Part shown: piece after piece, positions 59,025 through 64,000 of the stretch
Layout: each line of letters begins with the position of its first letter
Numbering within the stretch: the first letter of the stretch is position 1
The notes under the pieces: generated by a model
The model's input: the letters and a program-made list of their open reading frames with translations, nothing else
Databases searched by the model: none
Told to the model about the DNA's origin: nothing
From: Microbotryomycetes sp. JL201
Taxonomy: Eukaryota > Basidiomycota > Microbotryomycetes
Assembly (NCBI GenBank): GCA_033819885.1
Contig: JAQYUZ010000007.1
Coordinates: 310,001-374,000 of the forward strand
Length of the DNA: 64,000 bases
Reading direction: 5' to 3'
Program-made: the position numbers and the translations under genes

Positions 59025-60730
59025 ATGTCCTTGCCACTCGAGCCAAAAGGTCAAGTTGACATGCCATCCGGCTTGGACGACCGTCCGACTGCACGAGACT
59101 TGGCCGACGTCATCTCGTCGAGCGGCGCTGCAGGCGACTCGATATCGCGATCACCTACTCCGTCACCGCCACTGTCACCTGGCCAGTCCAATGAGCCTTT
59201 CAGCAACTTGAAACTAGATGAGCGACATTTCGAAGACTCGAAGAAGAGGGATGAGCGCAAGGCGCAGCTTGTCATGGGACAACCACTCGGTGCAGACGAG
59301 ACCCAAACGGCAGACACGGTTACAGATAATACAGAAATCCTGGCCGAGCTGCCAGACGACGCGTTGGACCTCGAGTTGACCCACATGCGGCTGAGGACGC
59401 TCAAAGGTCTTGGGCTCGAGCGCTTTACAAAAGTGCAGGTGCGCGGCAATCGCTAAATGCTGGTGCGAAGCATGCAGGGAGCTGAAACGTACACTGCAGA
59501 GGATCTCCCTCCGTCAGAATCTGCTGTCGTCATTGTCGTACGTCGACGCGCCACCGCAGCAAAACGCAGCTGCAGGTGTGACATCGGACCCGCCGGATGA
59601 AGACGAACTCGACGATATCGACGCCAAGAAGAAGGAGAGCGATTTTCCATACCATGAGAGGGAAGAGAACGAAGGCGCAACTGCGCGATGGCCGCTCAGC
59701 GGGCTGCAAGACCTGGAAGAACTGGACCTGTACGACAACAGCCTGAAAAGCGTGCGAGGGTTGGAGAATCTGCCTTCCTTGACGTGAGTTGGCCGGGCTG
59801 TCACGTATGCTGGATTGCTGACAAGATTCGCTAGTTCGTTGGATCTGTCCTTCAACCTACTACGTTCGATCTTACCGTTCGACGATGATTCGCCAGAATC
59901 TGCGCATGCGTATCCCAAGCTGGATCACCTGTACCTCATACAGAACAAGCTTACCCGAATAGAAGGTGTGCGCCACCGAACGAGCCTGACATATCTCGAG
60001 TTCGGCGGCAACCGCATCAGAGTAAGTCGGAAGCAAATGCATCGCTCAAGTCGCTGATCTCGTTGCTGCAGGCGATTGAGAACTTGCCGATCAGCGCAAA
60101 CTTGCAATCACTGTTCCTCGGAAAGAACAAAATCACAAAGCTCGAAGGTTTGGACGGATTGACCGGCTTGCGGACGTTGAGCGTGCAAAGTGAGCCATCG
60201 TCAATCGGCAAGGGCGAGTCTCCGGTTGACAGGTTGTCTGCAGGTAATCGGTTGACCAAGATCGAAGGCCTCGACACTCTAGCAAACCTTGAAGAGCTTT
60301 ACCTTTCGCACAACGGTCTCACCAGAATAGAGGGTCTTCGCAACAATGTGCGTTGGTGCCATGAAACAAAACACGCCTCAACTGACGCATTTCTGAGTAC
60401 AGACCAAGCTTACAACACTCGATGTCGGCAACAATAAGATTGAGCAAGTCGACGTTGAAGAGCTGAGTGCTTTGACCGAACTCGAGGAATTTTGGGTGAG
60501 CCCTGAGGCCTGCAGCGTAGACAATCCGAGCTCAACGTTCGCTGCAATAGGCAAACGACAATAAGATTGCGGTGCTACCAGTGTTATCAGAGACAGCACA
60601 CCCCGAGCTCTCGACGGTTTATCTCGAAGGCAACCCTGTGCAGAAAGAGCTTGCAGGCGCATATCACCGCAAAATTATGCTCGAGATGCCACAAGTCAAG
60701 CAGATTGACGCTGTGTATGTCAGAAGGTAG
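59025..60730 (+). CDS. SDS22: Sds22, leucine-rich-repeat regulator of protein phosphatase 1
   Basis: Seven exons (59025-59438, 59500-59783, 59835-60021, 60072-60189, 60244-60347, 60403-60495, 60551-60730) give 459 aa. After a disordered N-terminus with SPTPSPPLSPGQ, about eleven SDS22-type leucine-rich repeats of ~22 residues follow: LEELDLYDNSLKSVRGLENL, SLDLSFNLLRSI, HLYLIQNKLTRIEGV, LQSLFLGKNKITKLEGLDGL, LEELYLSHNGLTRIEGL and TTLDVGNNKIEQV. The LRR cap is VYLEGNPVQKELAGAYHRKI then MLEMPQVKQIDAVYVRR. Sds22 binds Glc7/PP1 in the nucleus and helps its maturation with inhibitor-3; it is needed for mitotic exit. An unusual insert (DEDELDDIDAKKKESDFPYH, about 40 residues) splits the first two repeats. 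All introns are GT-AG. Confidence 0.95.
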
Positions 60731-60994
60731 TGCAGAGTCTTCTCGTGTTGTAGAACGCTCCCTGTCTCCCGAGAGGCCTGAGCGTCGGTCCGGCTGCGAA
60801 CGACTACGACCTGTGAGCGATCGACTGCCCGAGCACAAGACGTTGCATGTAGACCTTGTGAGGCAGGCATGACAGTGACTGGCCCGAGACGGTCGTTGAT
60901 ACAGTCGTTCAACTTCTGCGTCAAACCGACGGCTCCCATCGTTACTTGCCGTCACAAAGGACCGGGCCCTAGTAAATCAGCAATTCATCTGACC

Positions 60995-63467
60995 ATGTCG
61001 CGGTCTTATGATGGGGCTGGAAGCAGTGTGTCGCCCCCGCCTGGTGCGCGCGCCGACGCGTCATTTTCGTTCAGCACCGACCCCTTCAGGCCGCACAACA
61101 GGCCCGCTGACGCGTCATTCAACGTCAGATCGAGTGAATTGAGCAAGCAGGCCGACCTGAGTACGTTGTCGCTCTCGCCGCGTCGACCAAAGTCGTCTGC
61201 GACATCTGGCGCATCGACAACGCGGCCGAGCAAGCGCACGTCCAAGCAGCAGCGTAGCAGACTGAATCAAGACAGCTTTGACGCCGATGCGGACGCGGCT
61301 ACCGACGAGCAAGCGGCCGTCAATGGCGATGGCGCTCCGTTCACACTGATTGACCGCATGCGCAATTGGAGAAACGACGCCATGACGCAGCACTTGTACA
61401 GCACTGCTCAGTTCTGGGGTAGCAAGGTGTTCCACTTGACGGGTGGGCCCAGACGCGCGCACCGATTGACCTTGTGGGCTGATGGGTGGCGCAACTGTAG
61501 CCAATCCAGACGATGCGTTTTGGCTCGCGCAGACACACTTTTTGACGCATCAATATGCTCAAGCCGAACGGATACTGACGGCGACGAGGCCGTCGACTTC
61601 GGCGAGCACGATGGCCGGCAGGCTCACCGACACGAGTTTGGCTTGTCGCTACTTGGCAGCCCAATGTCAAGTGCGGCTCGGCAAGTGGGACGAAGCGCTC
61701 GAGATGGTTGGAAGGCAAAGTTACCTAGGCGTGGAAGCTTTCAGTCACGGAACAGGCGACGGAGGCATTCGTGTGAGCAAGCGCCCTATTCTGGATCTGG
61801 GAACGAGCGCTGACCTGCTTCTCACAGCTCACGGCGTCGATAGCCCATCTCCGAGGCCTTATTCATCTTCATCTCGGCTCAGCAGACCTTGCGAAAGAAG
61901 CATTCATTGAAGCGCTGTCGCGAGACGTCAAATGCTTCGAAGCCTTCCAGATGCTCGTCGGCGGGGAGATGATGTCGCAGACGGAAGGTACGTCTGTCTG
62001 ATCGCTCGGCTGGTCAGAGCTAACACTCTTCGACAGAATGGGAGTTCATTCACAGCCTACCATATTTTGCGCAGACGCCAGAAGACTACGAATTTGTTCA
62101 ATGCCTGTACACCGTCCGGCTCAAAAAAGTTAGTTCGAAAATTTTGTTCAATGACTGTGCTTACGGCTGCTCCTCCCAGATGTCGCACCGCGCCGAAATG
62201 GACCTTGCACGGAGAAAGCTCGCCGACGAGTTTGGTTTGCTAGACGACGCCGACGTCTTGTTCAGTCGAGCAGAGGAGCTGTACACTAGTCTCCAATATG
62301 AAGAGGCCTACAAGATCACATCAGTGTACGTAGCTTCGGACGCGAGGTAAGGCTGTCGCTGACGATCCTGCAGCATCATGGACAAGCATCCCTCGCACAA
62401 GTCGACGTTGCCTGTCCATCTCGCGTGCATGCAGAGTTTGCCTCACCTGCGGTCAAAACTGTTTTTGCTCGCGCACGAGCTTGTCGACAACGACCCGGAC
62501 GACGCCATTGCTTGGTACGCCGTTGGCTTGTGGTACTATTCCGGGCACCGGTGGGAAGAATCGCGGCGGTTCTTTGGGTTCGTTACCCGTGAGGCTTGAG
62601 TCTGAGGGCCTGAGCTGACGATGGCTCCGCAGCAAATCTGTGCTCATCGACTCGCGGTTCGGTCCGGCATGGCTCGCATTCGCTCACTCTTATGCGTTTG
62701 AAGGGGAACATGACCAGGCCATTACAGCGTATTCGACAGCGTTGAGGCACCTGCAGGGGTCGTATCTACCCCTCCTTTTTATCGGCATGCAACACCTCAG
62801 CCTGATGAATCTGACGCTCGCGGACGAGTACTTGACGACTGCCAACAAGTCGAGTCCAGACGACCCGCTTGTCGTCAATGAGCTCGGGGTCGTTTCGTTC
62901 CAGAATGGCAAGTATAAAGATGCGCTTGCCTTATTCAAAAGAGGTCTCGCCCTGTCACGCAAAATTAAGGCGGTTTCGACGCAAGACGTAACGACCTATA
63001 TCAACCTTGGTCACACGTACCGCAAACTCGAGTGAGTTCAGTCATTCCCAGCGTGACGTGGCTGACGTTATGACCGCAGCCAACTCAAGGACGCCGCATG
63101 GTGTTTCCGGCACGCCATCTCAATTTCTCCCCGTTGTGCCCCTGCGTACAGTGCGCTCGGCTTGGTTGAGCATCGCCTCGGCAACTTCCAGGACTCTATC
63201 AAGCGCTATCATGAGGCGCTCGGCATTGCACCTCATGATCCTGTCGCTTGTGACTTGCTCAAACTCGTACTAGACGACGTCGCGTCTGCCATCTCGACGC
63301 AGTCGCTGCCGTTCCCTGGCTTGCCCGCTCAAACACTCAAGAGTATCGACGAGCGCGTGAACGAACTCGATAGAGATATTTTAGATGGCGTGGAGCCGGA
63401 ATTGAGCGATGACGAGGGAGACAGACCCAGCATGGATGTCAGCGCGTCAATGGATGTTTCCATGTGA
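60995..63467 (+). CDS. CDC16: Cdc16/Apc6 (Cut9), TPR subunit of the anaphase-promoting complex
   Basis: The gene starts at ATG 60995; exon 1 runs to 61442, exon 2 starts at 61510, and further exons reach 63467. A Ser/Arg-rich N-terminus leads to TLIDRMRNWRNDAMTQHLYS and WLAQTHFLTHQYAQAERIL. TPR helices follow: EWEFIHSLPYFAQ, FVQCLYTVRLKKMSHRAEMD, MDKHPSHKSTLPVHLACMQS, AWYAVGLWYYSGHRWEESRR, GPAWLAFAHSYAFEGEHDQA, LLFIGMQHLSLMNLTLADEY, ELGVVSFQNGKYKDALALF and HRLGNFQDSIKRYHEALG. These are diagnostic of Apc6/Cut9. The protein scaffolds the APC/C and helps recruit coactivators. I could not resolve the intron between about 61767 and 61850: ATTC-GTGAGC joined to the obvious acceptor breaks the frame, though LTASIAHLRGLIHLHLG clearly continues the protein. 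Confidence 0.92.
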
Positions 63468-64000
63468 AGCGCAGAGAGATGCTTATAGTAAGCGGCGACG
63501 ACACCAGCAACAATTACAGATCACAGTTTGCAGCTGCTACATGAATCGGCGCGGATTTCCTGTCATTAGATCAAGTTGTGAATTGTGATCGCTGTTGTAT
63601 TGCCATTCAAGGAGTCGAAAAGGTGTCACTTAGGCCCACGGGTCGCATTCCAATTCAAGTACATCTGAAGTGTCGCTCTGTTTGTCGGATTTGTGATGTC
63701 ACGATTTCAGGCTCGAGGCCCTAGTCACATGCGCTGATTCTGCGCCATTCGCCGTGCTCTTCACGTCAGCGAATGCCAAGTGGAAGGAGTGAGCTCGAGG
63801 TTGATGTGATCAGGTTCTCGCGCGCCCAGGTCCGACTCTCCATGTTCTGCCCATTGCTGCACTTTCTCCTCCTTGATTCTTAACGCTCGGCTCAATTATC
63901 AGCACAAAATTCTTTTCTTCTTCTAAACAAACTATGCATTGAAATTGATCACTTGGTCGTCTACAGGATAGAACGGGGGAAGAACAAAAATCTATCACGG
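63468..64000. other. Terminal 533 bp without a supported gene
   Basis: This holds the CDC16 3' flank. A 62-codon minus-strand frame near 63810-63998 has no recognisable motif and no splice context I trust. Nothing else is visible. Confidence 0.4.

Noticed and set aside
63810-63998. Minus-strand frame of 62 codons with CIVCLEEEKN
   Set aside because: The C-x-x-C might suggest a RING, but no second ligand pair follows in any frame up to the window edge.

Overview
The window is a gene-dense piece of nuclear DNA from a fungus, most likely a basidiomycete. Evidence: almost every gene is cut by many short introns (about 41 to 180 nt), GC content is moderate, intergenic gaps are often under 150 bp, and gene content includes fungal families such as a Zn2Cys6 regulator, a CYP63-like P450, a Mug113/T5orf172 protein and Chz1. 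Several proteins resemble basidiomycete versions, and Pucciniomycotina is my best but unproven guess. I see no ribosomal genes, convincing tRNA, transposon, virus-like element or CRISPR array.

Layout: TLC-domain membrane protein (minus, runs off the left edge); a PB1-like/retropepsin-like conserved protein (plus); a Ser/Thr/Arg-rich ORF (plus); a WG-repeat protein (minus); SKP1 (plus); mRNA capping enzyme, UBC9 and a Sam37/metaxin-like protein (all minus); KU80, FYV10/GID9 and AFG2 (all plus); a DHHC palmitoyltransferase (minus); a mucin-like membrane receptor (plus); a Zn2Cys6 transcription factor, a P450, a T5orf172 protein and a TOPORS-like RING ligase (all minus); PDCD5, a haloacid dehalogenase and MAD2 (all plus); GUF1 and COG8 (minus); an unrecognised nuclear-looking protein (plus); KAP114 and CHZ1 (minus); SDS22 and CDC16/APC6 (plus). 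Functionally these are housekeeping: ubiquitin/SUMO (SKP1, UBC9, FYV10, TOPORS-like, APC6), mitosis (MAD2, CDC16, SDS22), DNA repair (KU80), mRNA capping, ribosome maturation (AFG2), mitochondrial translation and import (GUF1, Sam37-like), and nuclear import of histones and their handling (KAP114 next to CHZ1). The adjacency of unrelated genes does not suggest a biosynthetic cluster.

The most striking signal is in the splicing. When exons are joined so that conserved protein motifs stay in frame, at least twelve introns need a GC rather than a GT donor, always with GCAAGT, GCAAGC or GCGAGT. That is about 8% of the roughly 150 introns I traced, far above the roughly 1% usual in eukaryotes. Related oddities are a 7-nt micro-exon inside the zinc cluster of the transcription factor, a 17-nt exon in the TLC gene, and two genes whose ATG seems to be split by an intron. 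A second notable feature is the WG-rich protein, a candidate Argonaute-hook (GW182/Gwo1-like) protein. A third is a recurring TCACGTGAC palindrome in intergenic DNA. For most genes I checked that the summed exon lengths keep one open frame; this was done by eye, without alignment software.
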